The position numbers and the translations under genes were made by a program. This document shows, in pieces, positions 25,441-37,602 of a stretch of DNA of 64,000 nt. The notes beneath the pieces were generated by a model that saw only the letters and a list, made by a program, of their open reading frames with translations, did no database searches and had not been told where the DNA came from. How positions within the stretch are numbered: the first letter of the stretch is position 1; the number at the start of each line of letters is the position of its first letter. This stretch comes from Pterois miles. Taxonomy: Eukaryota; Chordata; Actinopteri; Perciformes; Scorpaenidae. The stretch spans positions 16,930,001 through 16,994,000 of the forward strand of contig CAMQGK010000299.1 in assembly GCA_947000775.1 (NCBI GenBank), in the 5' to 3' direction.

Positions 25441-25777
25441 GGGTCTGTTGTGTTGTTTTTGTCAGTAATAGATCATAACTGAGAAAAACAACCAATTTAC
25501 GCCGTCTGACGTAAACATAAATGGATGTAAACAGCCTAGTGTTGCTCAATGTTCCTGACCTGCTGACCCCCCCACCCCATCTACTGTCTACTCTCCCACA
25601 ATGCAGCCTGCCTTCACAGCAGCACCATATAGATATGACTTATGACATAAGCACTGGAAGCCTGTTAAGCAGATAAGATGGTTAAAAACGGAGACTTGCA
25701 GTTGGGAAATGTCAGCCACGATTATTATGTCATCAAAAGCGGTCTCACCTTGACCTTGTGTGTTGTGTACAACTGAG

Positions 25778-27143
25778 ATTAACCCTCTGAGACCCATAAC
25801 AGATTTTTAGGTGTCACAGGGGGTCTTTAGGGGGAGATAGCAGGTCAACAGTAGATGTCACATAGAAGTGGTGGACATCATCTGAAAGCTGGGAACCTGA
25901 AGATTAATTTGAGATGCATCTCAGCTCTGTGTGCAGTAGTGTAGAAGTATATGATGTCCATCCCCATGCTCTATTATGTCTATTGTGTCTCTGAAGTTGT
26001 TGCAGCAACTTTTGGGTTGATACCAGTTGTTACACAGATTTTGATGCTAAATTTAATCATTTTTTCTTGTCGAAAATTGATAAAAATGATCAATGATCCC
26101 TCCAAAGTACCACACTAAGACACCAAGACCTTGAGGAACACCACAGAAAAAATCATGCTGTGATTTGGGATCAGAAACTTTTGACATTTGGAGATTTCTG
26201 TAATGGATGGAGCACCTCTGTTGTGTAAACTGCTCAGAAACCCCCTTATTGTCAGTCTAGTTAGGAAAACCTTCCATCCTCTGAATGCTGGCTGTAAAGT
26301 TTCATGAGGCTGTGATTATCCTAGAGGTCACCACAGGTCATTTTATACAGTGAGGTCAAGTTTCAAAAAATGGTTTCACTACAATGAAATATCTCCTGTG
26401 GAGACTAACATCATCACACATGAATACAGTTGGACTCATTGGGTCCACAAGAGTCTCAGCTTTACACTGATACCCAATTTATGTAATTCATGGGGGAGCT
26501 GGAGCCGATCCCAGCTGACAATGAGTGAAGGAGGGGTACACCTGGACAGGTCCATCCATTCAAGCTCACATTCATACCCACAGGCAATTTAGAGTCAACA
26601 ATAAGACTGCATGTCTGTGGACTGAGGGAGGAAGCCGGAGAAAACCCACACTAACACATGGAGACTTCACACAGGAGGACCCCGAGCCGGATTAAACCCT
26701 GCGACTGTCTTGCTGTCAGGCGACCCCAATTTATGTAATTCATCAGACTGTTTAGGGATCCCAATATGCAGAAATACACACACCACCACACCATTTTAGA
26801 ATAGGTGGAAACACCTTTATACTGCATTCAAAAATTTTGCATGTGATTACCATAAAGTGTCTGTAAAGGGGAGACTGGTGGGTACCAGTAGAACCCATTT
26901 TCACTCACATAGCTTGAGGTCAAAGGTCAAGGGACCCTTTTGAAAATGGCCATGACAGTTTTTCCTCAACAAAATGTAGCATAAGTTTGGGGCGTTATTT
27001 AACCTCCTTTATGACAGTCCAGCATGATATTGTTGGTACCAATGGATTCATTAGATATTCTACTTTCATATGATATCTGTAGCTTCACTCTAGCTTTAAA
27101 ACTGAACCTGCTACTGATCCTGTGGGTCTCAGACGGTTAACCA
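25778..27143 (+). repeat. Dispersed DNA-repeat, right copy with TTAA-type inverted ends
   Basis: Begins TTAACCCTCTGAGACCCA and ends TGGGTCTCAGACGGTTAA, an imperfect terminal inverted pair bounded by TTAA. Inside are blocks common in teleost repeats (ACCAATGGATTCATTAGAT, CACTCTAGCTTTAAAACTGA). No transposase is seen, so it would be non-autonomous. A SINE-like element has inserted at 26492. The piggyBac-like reading of the TTAA border is an inference. Confidence 0.6.
26492..26724 (-). mobile_element. SINE-like element with 19-bp target duplication
   Basis: A 233-bp insertion flanked by two perfect copies of CCCAATTTATGTAATTCAT (26473-26491 and 26725-26743). The body is a widespread fish short repeat, recognised by GGAGCCGATCCCAGCTGACA, GGCAATTTAGAGTC and GGAGGAAGCCGGAGAAAACC. 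The right end reads CTTGCTGTCAGGCGACCCC, tRNA-like in the reverse sense. The long target duplication indicates LINE-type target-primed insertion. Confidence 0.8.
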
Positions 27144-28036
27144 CATTTTCACTTGTGAAATAAGATGACATAGATAGATAGATAGATAGATAGGTTTTTT
27201 TTTTTGTAAAATTCCTGTGATCATCTTCTAATCTAGTTATCAGAGTTGCAGAGGTGTGTCCGTCGACTCGTCCTGCTGATCTCAGTACCACACACCCTTT
27301 GACATGTCGCCTGAACAAGGTTCTGCTTTTAGAGCCTCAAGGGAAGCACATGTTTTCTGCACCACACTCTGACCTTTGACCCGGCGTGTCTCTCCTGAAA
27401 GCTCGTGGCTGTGGTGAAAAGCTGTGTCACTATGTGGGACTGACGAGTGAAGGGAGCGTGCTCTGGTTAATATTTAATGGTTGTTCCTGCCAGCAAATTA
27501 ATCAGTATCAGTCTGAGACATTCAGAGAAATGGGAGCATGATACTACTAAAATAAGCACATCTTTTATAGAAAGGACAGAAAATGATTTTTATTCCATCA
27601 TTTATGCATTAAGCTGAAAAAGCACTGAGTTGCTAACTTGTATAAATATCTTTTTTGACATTAAAGGGGACATATGCTCAGTTTCAGGTTCATACTTGTA
27701 TTTTTGGTTTCTACTAAATCATATTAACATGCTAATATATGGACCCTTTGCCTCTGTCAGCGTCTCTTTTTATGGATATTTGTCTTTTGCTCGTACGATA
27801 CCCTCCAAATATGGCTGCACCGCCCCAGAATGCTCTGTGATTCCCATTCCCTATACGCATATTTCTTCAAATGTGAAACTACAGTACATATACCTTAAAG
27901 GAACTGATACCCAGACAAGCACAGTAACTTCAGGGATATTATCCAAAAGGTCTCAATGTCCTTGTGAAAAAACAAATCCTACTAAATACAGAAAATTAAA
28001 CAAATAATTGATTTTAAACTGCAAGTTGTGTCTGGA

Positions 28037-31000
28037 TCATAAGCTCCTGTGATCTCTCTTTCCCTTGTAGATCCAGCAGAGCGCCCATGGAACCAGACTG
28101 GTCGGGATTAAAGGTGCAACTGCACTTTTACCGAAAGACAGGAAATAGAAAGTCATATGATTTTCAGACGAAAATGTCCATCCATCCAACAGCTGCAGCA
28201 GGAATAAGGAGACAACAATACATCCCATCTTAAAACTGGAGCTTGTTTTCTTCTCCTTGGTTTCGGTGTAGAGGGGCGAGTGCAGACCCAAACCAAGGCC
28301 GAACAGGGTGCCCATGTTACGCAGGAGGCTGGCAAACGGCGTGGAGTCCAAGTGGACCCACTTGGGGTTCACGCACCATTTCTGGGCTTTCTCCAGGGTC
28401 CACAGCAGGTCCACACCCACAGCTTTGAGGAGGAGATAGAAGCCAATGGCGAAGGAGGTCAAGAAGAAAGTCGTGTAAAAGTATTTCTTCATGCTGGCGC
28501 TGTAGATGCACTTCATCTTCGAGACAACCTTAGCAACAAGTACACCTACAAGACGAGAGAAGGGGGGTCCATCACACAGAGGGCCAGAAGAGCTTTAAGG
28601 TGAGTAATGGTTTCTTTTTCTTACCTGACCACATCCCTGATATGTGTATGATCAAGGGAACCAAATATGACATATGATATTAATCTTCACTTTCATCACT
28701 ACGTGTGTAAATCTTGAATTATTTTGGCAGACTAACCTGTTATGGCTCCAGCAAAGACCTGGTGTGGGAAGTGGGCCGCCACGTAGACCCTGGACATGCA
28801 GACCACCACCTCCACCAGGCCCATTAGGATCCACAGGCCTACCTGTAAGACTCTGGGAGAGAGGGGATACTCAACATGAGTGCACAGGGTTTAGAGAAAA
28901 TTAAATTAGATTAAATTAGTTTGAAGAAAGCAGTTTTATTTGACACAACAGAAGGTGAGGCTTTTTCAAGCTTTGGTCAATTTTGAGATTTTGGGCTATT
29001 TTGCTTCCATAACATCTTCTTTCACATAAGTAGAAAGGAAACATCCACAATATAAATTTATATATTAATTTTACTACTAGCCTTAGATAATGCCTCATTT
29101 GCATATTTAGACATACAGAATGTTACTGAAGGTTTTTACAGAGGGGTTTATTCATATTATTTATTCATAGCCTCATTTATAAAAGATTTCTTCCTCACAT
29201 ATGGCAGAAAATAATAATTATTTTACTCTATTCAGCGTCTCCCCCCATTGATTGTACTGCCACAGACTCACTTGTATACTAAAGGGGGGCATTGCTTTTC
29301 TGTTGCAACGGCGAGGAGCGCTGTTACCATCACATACCAGACGCCAGCTGCACCCATAGCATGACCTGACGGGCTTCCTGCAAGGAAGAGATGAGATGAA
29401 ATTATTTATTATTTATTTAGCTGTACAGATATTGTGGTTCGAATATCCTATTTTATTATTATTACTCATGCATTAATGTAAAAGCAGCATTATTCTTGCA
29501 GCTGGTTGGTGGAGCTAATTCTTAACATTTTTTTTATAGGGCTGCAACTAATTATTATTTTCACTATGGATTAATCCATAATGCTGATTGTTTTCTCAAT
29601 TAAATGATTGTTTTGAATGTAAATAGTAATGCCATCACAGTTACCAGACCCTAAAGTGACATGAAGAAAATGAAGGAAGCAAACTATAATTATTAAGACA
29701 ACTACAGGGAAAAAGCAGCAAATCCTCATAGTGGAGAAGCTGAAACCATGAACTGGAACGTGACAAATCTATTAATCAACTAATTGTTTCAGCTTTAATT
29801 TAATATACTGTTTGTTGGCTTAATCAACAAAGATCTACATAATCTGGAAAGCTAGAGCTGTCAAATAAATGTAAAAAGAAAGATTTCCCCCCCTGAAATG
29901 TAAGAGAGTAAAAGTATTACAAAGTTGCATGAAGTACCTCAAACTTGTACTTAAAGGGGCAGTGTGTTGGATTTGCCAGCGTCTAGTCGTGTGGATGCAG
30001 TTGTAACCAACTGAGTGCTCCTCCACTCACTCTTTCCTTTCCAAAGCTGTGGTAGCGTAAGCCGGCGAGTGCAAAATTGTGGTTAATTGTGGCATAATAA
30101 CACTACTTTAAGAGCAACAGAAGTCAGACAGCGGTCGGCGGTACCACAGTTTAGCACTCTGCAGCTCATGTTATTGCAGTTTCACAAGCGTGTCGGAAAA
30201 CTACGGTGACCTTCAGGTAACGTAAAAGCATGAAAGTCTCTCTCTAGAGCCAGTGTTTGGTTTGACCCTTCAGGGCCACTGTAGGAAATGGCAAACTCTT
30301 TGAAGAGGACCCACTCCCTGTGTAGACCAAGCTGTCAGGAAGAGCGCCAGTCGTTGATCCCAATGTTCATAGTGGCCAAACGGTGGTACTACAACTTCTG
30401 TGTCTGTCACGTGACGTCATTGCACCCAAAAAGACTTTTTCCCATAGGCTTACATTGAGAAAGAGACGTCTGTAACTCAGCAGATACCTTTTTTTTTAGG
30501 TAAACCAACTCCCCAGTACGAACACTAACAGTCCTTATTTTAATCACAATCATAATAGTCGAATCCAGAGTTATTTCCTCCCTCTGTTTATGTCTACAGA
30601 GACCCAGACCGTAATGACAGCGCACACCGTGACGCTGCGCCCCCTGTGACTGAGCCATGTCCAGTAGCGTCTGGTAGGACCCGGAAGACCCCAGAAGATC
30701 CGGGTACCGTTCCAGATGGATGTCTGGACTGCTAACAGCTAACAGCTAGAAGCTGAGACATTATATATCAATGCTGTCAATATGAAGGGCTCATTCTGAG
30801 TAATGATAACACAGCTATTCATAGTTTCAGGTGATTATATACTAATGAAAACATAGTGATATTACATTTTTGCTAATAGATCCCTGAAATGTTACACACT
30901 GTTTCTTTAAGTGCAGTACATGAGTAGATTGCCTTAGTTACATCCCACCTTTGTATATATGCACAGAGAAAAGAAAAGCAAATCCAGTCTCCAAATCATC

Positions 31001-31664
31001 AACAAGGAGACATTGTGCAATCCAAACTCAAATCTCTTTACGCAAATTAAAAGATAAAAATCACTACAAAAGGCCAAAGGTCTGAAGTTTACAACCTATC
31101 AGCGATCATATTCATTCAAAGAAAGCCATGAGACCAAACACTGTAGATACTGTCTGTCTGCAGTTCACTACGACAGATAATCATTCAACTATAACAAACC
31201 AATCAACCAGGAATCATCATGTGATCCACTAGATGTCTGGTCCACGAACTGTACCTGGTCCGGTCTCACATGTGATGGGAAACTGCTGCAGAGAAGGGGC
31301 CGGTCCTGCTCCATAAATCCGGGTCTCATGAACCCACCAGTACGGTCTCTCCCCAAACAGAACCCTGCCATGAAACCACACCAATAAGCTCACTGTGCAA
31401 CTCCTCTCTTTTTGTGTTTACGTTACATTTAAAAACCGTTGTTGACCATTTCAGGACCAAGTTGAGCCAATCTCCAAGGACGGCCACCCAGATGAGCCGG
31501 ATCCCCGTGTCCCTCCGCAAGTAGAACCAGACTGGGAAGAAGAAGAAGAATACGGTGTGCAGGTCGGCCACCGTGGACGCCAGGCTGAACAAGCCCTCAT
31601 AGCTGCTGTATGTGGTCTGCAGATGGACCGCCAGCTCGAGCCCCCAGCTGTGGAGAAGATCCAT
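28037..31664 (-). CDS. g6pc1: Glucose-6-phosphatase catalytic subunit, minus-strand paralogue
   Basis: ER membrane enzyme that hydrolyses glucose-6-phosphate to glucose. Exons: 31664-31447, 31364-31255, 29377-29272, 28852-28737, 28545-28037 (1059 nt, 352 residues). The start MDLLHSWGLELAVHLQ was chosen because it aligns with the partner gene; an upstream in-frame ATG at the 5' end is unlike the family. The PAP2-type phosphatase signature is complete: KWVLFGERP, then SPSGHAMG, then SRVYVAAH with both catalytic histidines. Several hydrophobic segments are present (family has nine). Exon 3 is 15 nt shorter than in its partner. The C-terminus is DHRSL, so the KKxx ER-retrieval motif of mammalian G6PC is not preserved. 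No frameshift or stop is seen, so it should be functional. Confidence 0.95.
29490..29870 (+). repeat. Second copy of the ATGGATTAATCCATAATG repeat, g6pc intron 2
   Basis: Same order of blocks and same orientation as 13340-13750, with small indels; by eye roughly nine bases in ten agree. It contains the palindrome ATGGATTAATCCAT. Confidence 0.7.
29950..30915 (+). repeat. Long copy of the CTTAAAGG...CTTTAAG repeat, g6pc intron 2
   Basis: Starts CTTAAAGGGGCAGTGTGTTG and ends TTACACACTGTTTCTTTAAG. About 0.97 kb with no coding sequence. Shorter end pieces of the same family occur near 24400-24560 and 36550-36660. Confidence 0.6.
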
Positions 31665-32630
31665 GATATCACAACCTCCTGCCTGAGGATGGTGCACTGA
31701 ATCTGGGTGTCTGTTAGTCCAGGCAGTCCCCTCTGATCTGCGTCTGTGTGATCCCCATCGGACTTTACTCAAGGCTAGCAAATTTGTTTGCCTTTGGGAC
31801 GGGACAGACGGGTTTCTTAACCTTTACACCTCTTGAGGCCCTGCTGCTAAAATCCATCGCCGTGTGACGGATCACAGATTTCTTGGAAAGCCTTTTATTT
31901 TTAATCTAGATCAGTGAAAATGAAGTGGCGTCCGTTCTGACCTCAAGCTTGTGAAATCCACTGATCTTGACTCACAATCCTCTGTGTCCCATGGATAGTG
32001 CGTCATTTGTTACTCCTACTCCAAATGGAAGAAATGCTGACATTATGTGTCTCAGAACCAGATGAAATATGAGTCATGACGGAGCAGTAACCTGTAGATG
32101 ACCTATAACCTCCTTTTATCACCAACTATCTCCTCAGCGTCAGTCCAAACCCAATCATTTAATGATTGATCTACTTATGTAACTTACAAATGGATCTCTC
32201 CATCAATTACATAACTGACCAATTATTACTCAGTGGCTGCACGAATATAAGAAAGAAATGTTTAAGCTGACATTTAAGAATATTGTGCAGCTCAGTAAAA
32301 TCTGCAAACTGCTTTTGTTTGTGATTCATTTGATTGTGAAAGCTGACTTCCTGTCTGTGTTGCGTACAGTAGTTCAGAGACAAAGATACCAATTGACGTT
32401 TTGTTTCCTCACTATCTTCTCAACATGTTTGTGTGACAAACCTCCCAAACTCTCCTGACTCCCGGTGTTTTATTACACATGTGCAAGGTCCAAAGATCAA
32501 CGTGAGCATGCGTTTGGGCGGTGGGTTCCTCTGGTATAAAAACAACCGGCTGTTACTGATAGCAACACTCTTGTTTTTTGGTCACAGAGCAGCACCAGGC
32601 ACCATTTCTCTTCAACTCTTGAGGTAAAAG
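31665..32630. promoter_or_regulatory. Shared 966-bp intergenic region of the g6pc pair
   Basis: Lies between the two divergent ATGs. For the plus gene, TATAAAAA is at 32535-32542, about 90 bp before the ATG. A DR1-like nuclear-receptor site AGGTCCAAAGATCA (HNF4 type) is at 32486-32499, about 35 bp before the TATA box. A forkhead-like GTTTTGTTT lies near 32398-32406. On the minus-gene side, TTTGTTTGCC at 31783-31792 (reverse GGCAAACAAA) next to CTTTGGG resembles adjoining FOX and HNF4 sites. HNF4, FOXO and CREB control of G6PC is known in mammals; the site calls here are by eye. Confidence 0.5.
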
Positions 32631-35600
32631 ATGAATGCCATCATGGATGCCATGCAGGGTTTTGGGGTGAGCACCACCCACTACCTGCAGACCAACTATC
32701 AGGACGCCCAGGGTTTGTTTCTCTGGGTCTCCTGGGCGGCGGACCTCAGGAACACCTTCTTCATCTTCTTCCCGCTTTGGATTCACCTGCGGTCTTCGGT
32801 GGCCATCAAGCTCATCTGGGTGGCTGTGATCGGAGACTGGCTCAACTTGGTGTTTAAATGGTGAGTCAAGGAAATATTTCAATGTTTTCAAATGTCCTTA
32901 ACATTTTTCTTAATTGATGTTTCTGTCTTCAGGATTCTTTTTGGCGAGAGGCCCTACTGGTGGGTCCATGAGACGGCTCATTATGCTAACACAGTTCGTC
33001 CTCACATTGAGCAGTACCCCATGACCTGTGAGACCGGGCCAGGTAAGAAATGACACTATGGGTGGATGTTAAACGCCCGTTACTCTCCTGGAATATCTCA
33101 CGGCCCAGGTTTGCTGTGTGGTAATCTGATTAAACACTAGTAAATCTACCTGTGTGGGGGCAACATCAGCTGCAGATGTGGACATAAAGGTCCTCAAGAT
33201 CTGGTACTAAAACAGGACCCATCTCAAAACCCTTAAGCTGTCAGCTAATATTGTGCTTTAGTGGTGCACTTAATTAAATTACCACAAACCAGTTGCCACA
33301 CAGTGAATCTGGACCTTATGGGCTACCGGGCAGCTTTGCTCTCTTTGCAACCAGCCTCGTAATCATGCACAGCGTCCGTCTTTAATCAGTGGTGGACGAT
33401 AAACTCACAACTTTTACTTGAGTACTATCGATAACTAAATGAAATGAAAAATATTAATAATTAATATTTATTTATTGAGTCATTTATATAGTCATTTATA
33501 TTGAGTCATTTATATATTTATTTTTATTTATTTTGGTTTTGGTGTGGTCTGTCCTCCATATAGTACCAATACAGCAACGTGAAAATATTATTTGATTGTT
33601 AATGTTATAATAACTTTATTTACGGCGCACTTTTCATACAAGTGTTTTACAAAAGAAAATGAAACTGCAACACATTCAAACAAGGACAGATAGGCAATAA
33701 AATTAGACAGCAAGGGGACAGTAGATGCTAAAATACTTTAGTGAAATTCAACAACAGAATATTATATTATTTAATAACATTTTAAGTAGGCTGTAACTGT
33801 TATAGCTGGTCTATGGTAGCCAGGTCTGACTATTTTATATACAGTTAGATAGTTTATATCTACAATAAACATTCTTTTATTTCTTTAATCTTTGTTTTTG
33901 TGAATTAATAATAATATAATGATTATGATAAATAATTAGGGTAAATCACTATTTAGTGTAACTGCTAACAATTCATAGACACCTGAAACCAAATAGACTC
34001 AGGTTGTTTTGTACGAGGGTCTGTGTTATATTTTATAAGCTTATAATATGTTTTTAAATGTAAAATATTACTCTGAAAAGTAACCATAGCCATCAGATAA
34101 TTTTCCCTCTGAATTATATTGGAGTAGAAGTATGAGATAGCATACAATAAAAATGCTAAAGTAAACTGCAAGTACCTCAATATTGTACATACATAAATGT
34201 ACTTAGTTACAGTCTCCACCATCTCTAATAGTAGTAACATTAAAATGATTATATTAAATTCATTCATTCACTTTGAAACAATAACAACTGATGAATGAAC
34301 AACGCCGTCATTGCTGTACTTGAGTCAATCAGCCTCTGATATCTACTTTCTGTTTATGTGTGTTTTATCCAGGTAGCCCCTCTGGTCACGCGATGGGAGC
34401 CGCTGGCGTCTACTACACCCTGGTGACCTCCATCCTCGCCATCATGACCAGCAAGAAGAAGTATGGAGGCAAGAAATCCACCAACAAGGACTGGTGAGTC
34501 GTGGATCGATGTCAGTGTTGTTTACCATTTTGGTGCACACAGCGCTTATCATCATGGACACACTATCTGTCCTGTGCTGTGGTTGATCATTGATGGCTGG
34601 AGAGGAGAGATTATACCGGAGTTGTTTTGACGTCCAGGCAGCTGAAGTTCTCATGACTCTGTCAATTGTTGACTTGCTTTGACCAGCAAAGGCTGATTTA
34701 AATCTCTGCCTTCTTCAAAATAAAATAATGAAGTTTAGTTTATATTATTTGATTTGAACATCACAGTATCATTCGAAGTTTAACATATTATTTATGCACC
34801 AGGACTAGATGCACAGTGTTTAGTGTTTGTAGCCAAACATTGATTTACAATACCTGTCAACAGGAAAAAAAAAAGAGTTAAAATAGGGGAAAGAAATAGA
34901 AAATACCTCCACAAATACATAGACAACTACTACAAATACAGATACAAATACTACAAATGCACACAAAATACGTACACAAAAATACATACACAAATATCAC
35001 GAATACGAACACAAAAATACATTTGGAAAAGTATTAGGTATGATAATAATGTTGCTTTTCTTTTAGCCATGATTTAAGATTTCTATTAAAAACATTAAAA
35101 TAGTGTTGCGGTTCATAATTTTGCCAGAATCTAGACTGATTGATATGATATTGATCTTGATTGTTCAAATGAGGTTCTGTGTGATGCAGTGCCGTTTACT
35201 GAGGCTCGTGTGTCGTGTGTCTTGTGACACAATCATTAAGCTCAGCTGTCTGATTTTGTGTACTGACAGGTATCTGAGGGCTGTTTTGTGGACACTGTTT
35301 TGGGGAGTCCAGGTATGCGTTTGTCTCTCCAGGGTCTTCATCGCCGCCCACTTCCCCCACCAGGTCATTGCTGGCGTCATCACAGGTCAGTATGGAAAAC
35401 GATTGAATACCCCATTAGGAATAAACTAAGAACAACTGTCAGACCTGTGCTGTTGTTTGCTACATATCACATAATACTGACCTGGATGCTTCAATGGATT
35501 GTAGGTATGATCGTGGCTGAAGCCTTCAACAGAACTCAGTGGATCTACAACGCCAGCATGAAGAAATACTTCTACACGACTTTCTTCTTGACCTCCTTCG

Positions 35601-36007
35601 CTGTTGGCTTCTACCTGCTGCTGAAAGCTGTGGGTGTGGACCTGCTGTGGACCCTGGAGAAAGCCCAGAAGTGGTGCGTGAAGCCCGAGTGGGTCCACCT
35701 GGACTCCACGCCGTTCGCCAGCCTCCTGCGTAACATGGGCACCCTGTTCGGCCTGGGCCTGGGCCTGCACTCGCCCCTCTACACCGAGACCAAGAAGAGC
35801 AGCAGCAAGCTGGTCAAAGCGGCGTGCGTCGTCAGCTCTCTGGTCCTGCTGCACCTGTTTGACTCCTTCAAGCCTCCCACGCATACCGCCGCCCTCTTCT
35901 ACCTGCTGTCCTTCTGCAAGAGCGCCACCGTGCCTCTGGTCACCGTCAGCATCATCCCGTACTGCGTGAACGGAGCTCTGAGCCTGCAGAGCAAAAAGGG
36001 AGTGTGA
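32631..36007 (+). CDS. g6pc1: Glucose-6-phosphatase catalytic subunit, plus-strand paralogue
   Basis: Second G6PC gene, divergent from the first. Exons: 32631-32860, 32933-33042, 34373-34493, 35270-35385, 35505-36007 (1080 nt, 359 residues; human is 357 from memory). Exon sizes and phases mirror the partner, with exons 2 and 4 equal at 110 and 116 nt. Active-site motifs are KWILFGERP, SPSGHAMGAAG and SRVFIAAH. Exon 5 reads through SLVLLHLFDSFKPP and LLSFCKSATVPL, as in mammals, and ends SLQSKKGV, which keeps a KKxx-type ER-retrieval signal. IYNAS gives a possible N-glycosylation site absent from the partner (YSAS). Zebrafish carries tandem g6pc1a copies, so a duplicated locus is expected in teleosts; which copy this is cannot be told here. 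Confidence 0.96.
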
Positions 36008-36420
36008 GCAGTAAACTCACATTATACAGACTAATGACATGGAGCCTCTCAAAAACAACTTTCTTCTGGTGCTTCATACATCCAACTGATCCTCAGGAAG
36101 ATCACTGGGAAGTTGTGACTGGTGTGATTTGCACACTGACCTCTATGAACAACATTTTACACTAAGTGAAAGCACTATCCAGGATGCCCAGCGGCACTTA
36201 CAAAGACCAATTCTGGATCCAGCACAATATGGTAAATTACAATTGTTTCAGAGTCCTGGAAAAGCAAACGATGAACACACGAGCTGCAGCTGCTGTGTTA
36301 AACCTCAGCTTTCATATGCTATTTCCTCTGTATTAATAATGTATTTTAAATGTTATAGAAAGTATTTTTGAAACTGTTTGGAATATTTTTAATAAAAAAA
36401 ATCTTGAAAATGAATGGCTT
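36008..36420 (+). other. g6pc1: g6pc (plus copy) 3' UTR with AATAAA
   Basis: About 390 bp of non-repetitive sequence follows the stop. AATAAA is at 36391-36396, within an A-rich stretch, and is the first canonical signal after the stop. Confidence 0.6.
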
Positions 36421-36665
36421 GGCTCATATTTTACTGGACTGAACTGCATACCATGATTATTTTGCCATTAATCAGCATTTATCTATTCAATCACATACAG
36501 TAAATAGCCTCAACTCCACAGTGGTGGAATAACTATTGGGATCGTTTACTTAAAGGACCAGTGGGTACATTTAGGGGCATCTATTAGCAGAAATGGAATA
36601 TAATATTCCTAACTATGTTTTTTAGTGTATAATCCCCTGAATAATATTTGTAATAATCGTATTTT

Positions 36666-37095
36666 CCTACTCTCACCTATGGTCATGAGGGCTGGGTAAT
36701 GACCGGAAGAACTAGATCGCAGGTACAAGCGCCTGAAATAGGTTTTCTCAGGAGGTTGGCTGGCGTCTCCCGTAGAGGTAGGGTGAGAAGCTCAGCCATC
36801 CATGCAGGACTCAGAGTAGAGCCGCTGCTCCTTTGCCAGTTGAGGTGGTTCGGGCATCTGGTAAGGATGCCCCCTGGGTGCCTCCCTATGGAGGTGTTCC
36901 AGGCACGACCAACTGAGAGGAGGCCCAGGGAGACCCAGGACTAGATGGAGAGATTATATCTCCACACTAGCCTGGGAACACCTCGAGAACCACCAGTCAG
37001 AGCTGGTTAATGTGGCCCAGGAAAGGTTTGAGGTCCCCTGCTGGAGCTGTTGCCTCCGTGACCCGACCCCAGATAAGCAGTTGACAATGAGTGAG
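36666..37095 (+). mobile_element. Non-LTR retrotransposon (LINE) 3' fragment
   Basis: Plus-strand sequence decodes, with shifts, to the C-terminal tail of a fish LINE reverse-transcriptase polyprotein: GFLRRLAGVSRRGRVRSS, then EPLLLCQLRWFGHLVRMPPG and LPMEVFQARPTERRPR. It ends in the typical CCCCAGATAAGCAG tail and a short GAGTGAGTG-like end. Truncated and broken. The exact clade is not assigned. Confidence 0.75.
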
Positions 37096-37507
37096 TGATA
37101 TGTCATAATAGTCGTCTAATAGTCTAATCTAAGTTGTATAATAGTATAATAATAAAAATATCATAATAGTAAATGAATAGTTTCGAATCAGTTATGCCAC
37201 ATAAAAAAAAACAAAAACTACAGCAAATTTTCACATGAACAAATTCATGTGGTGTTACTATGGAGAATCCCACCTACACTGAGGAGGGATTATCTGCAGC
37301 GGAAAACAAAGAATGATCTGGTACCAAAAGTGAGCTGAGCTGAGTCAAGCTGAGCCGAACCATGCAGTGGAAACAAGCCTTTAGTTAGCTGTGGACTAAA
37401 ACCTGAGCCCTGTTTCTCTCTATACATCTATGGCGCCCCCTGGCGACTGAGAGATGGAGCCAAGAGGTCCAGAGCTAAAACCGAGACAGACATTTCATTG
37501 TACATTA

Positions 37508-37602
37508 TACTGTGTATTATATTATATTATATTATATTATATTATATCATATCATATCATATCATATCATATCATATCATATCATATTATATTATATTAT
37601 AC
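37508..37602 (+). repeat. Pentanucleotide microsatellite (ATATT/ATATC)n
   Basis: Runs of TATAT change to TATCA units and back, about 95 bp, intergenic. Confidence 0.9.

Noticed and set aside
35426..35884. 152-codon minus-strand frame over g6pc exon 5
   Set aside because: Antisense shadow of a real exon; a similar shadow exists over the partner gene's exon 5.
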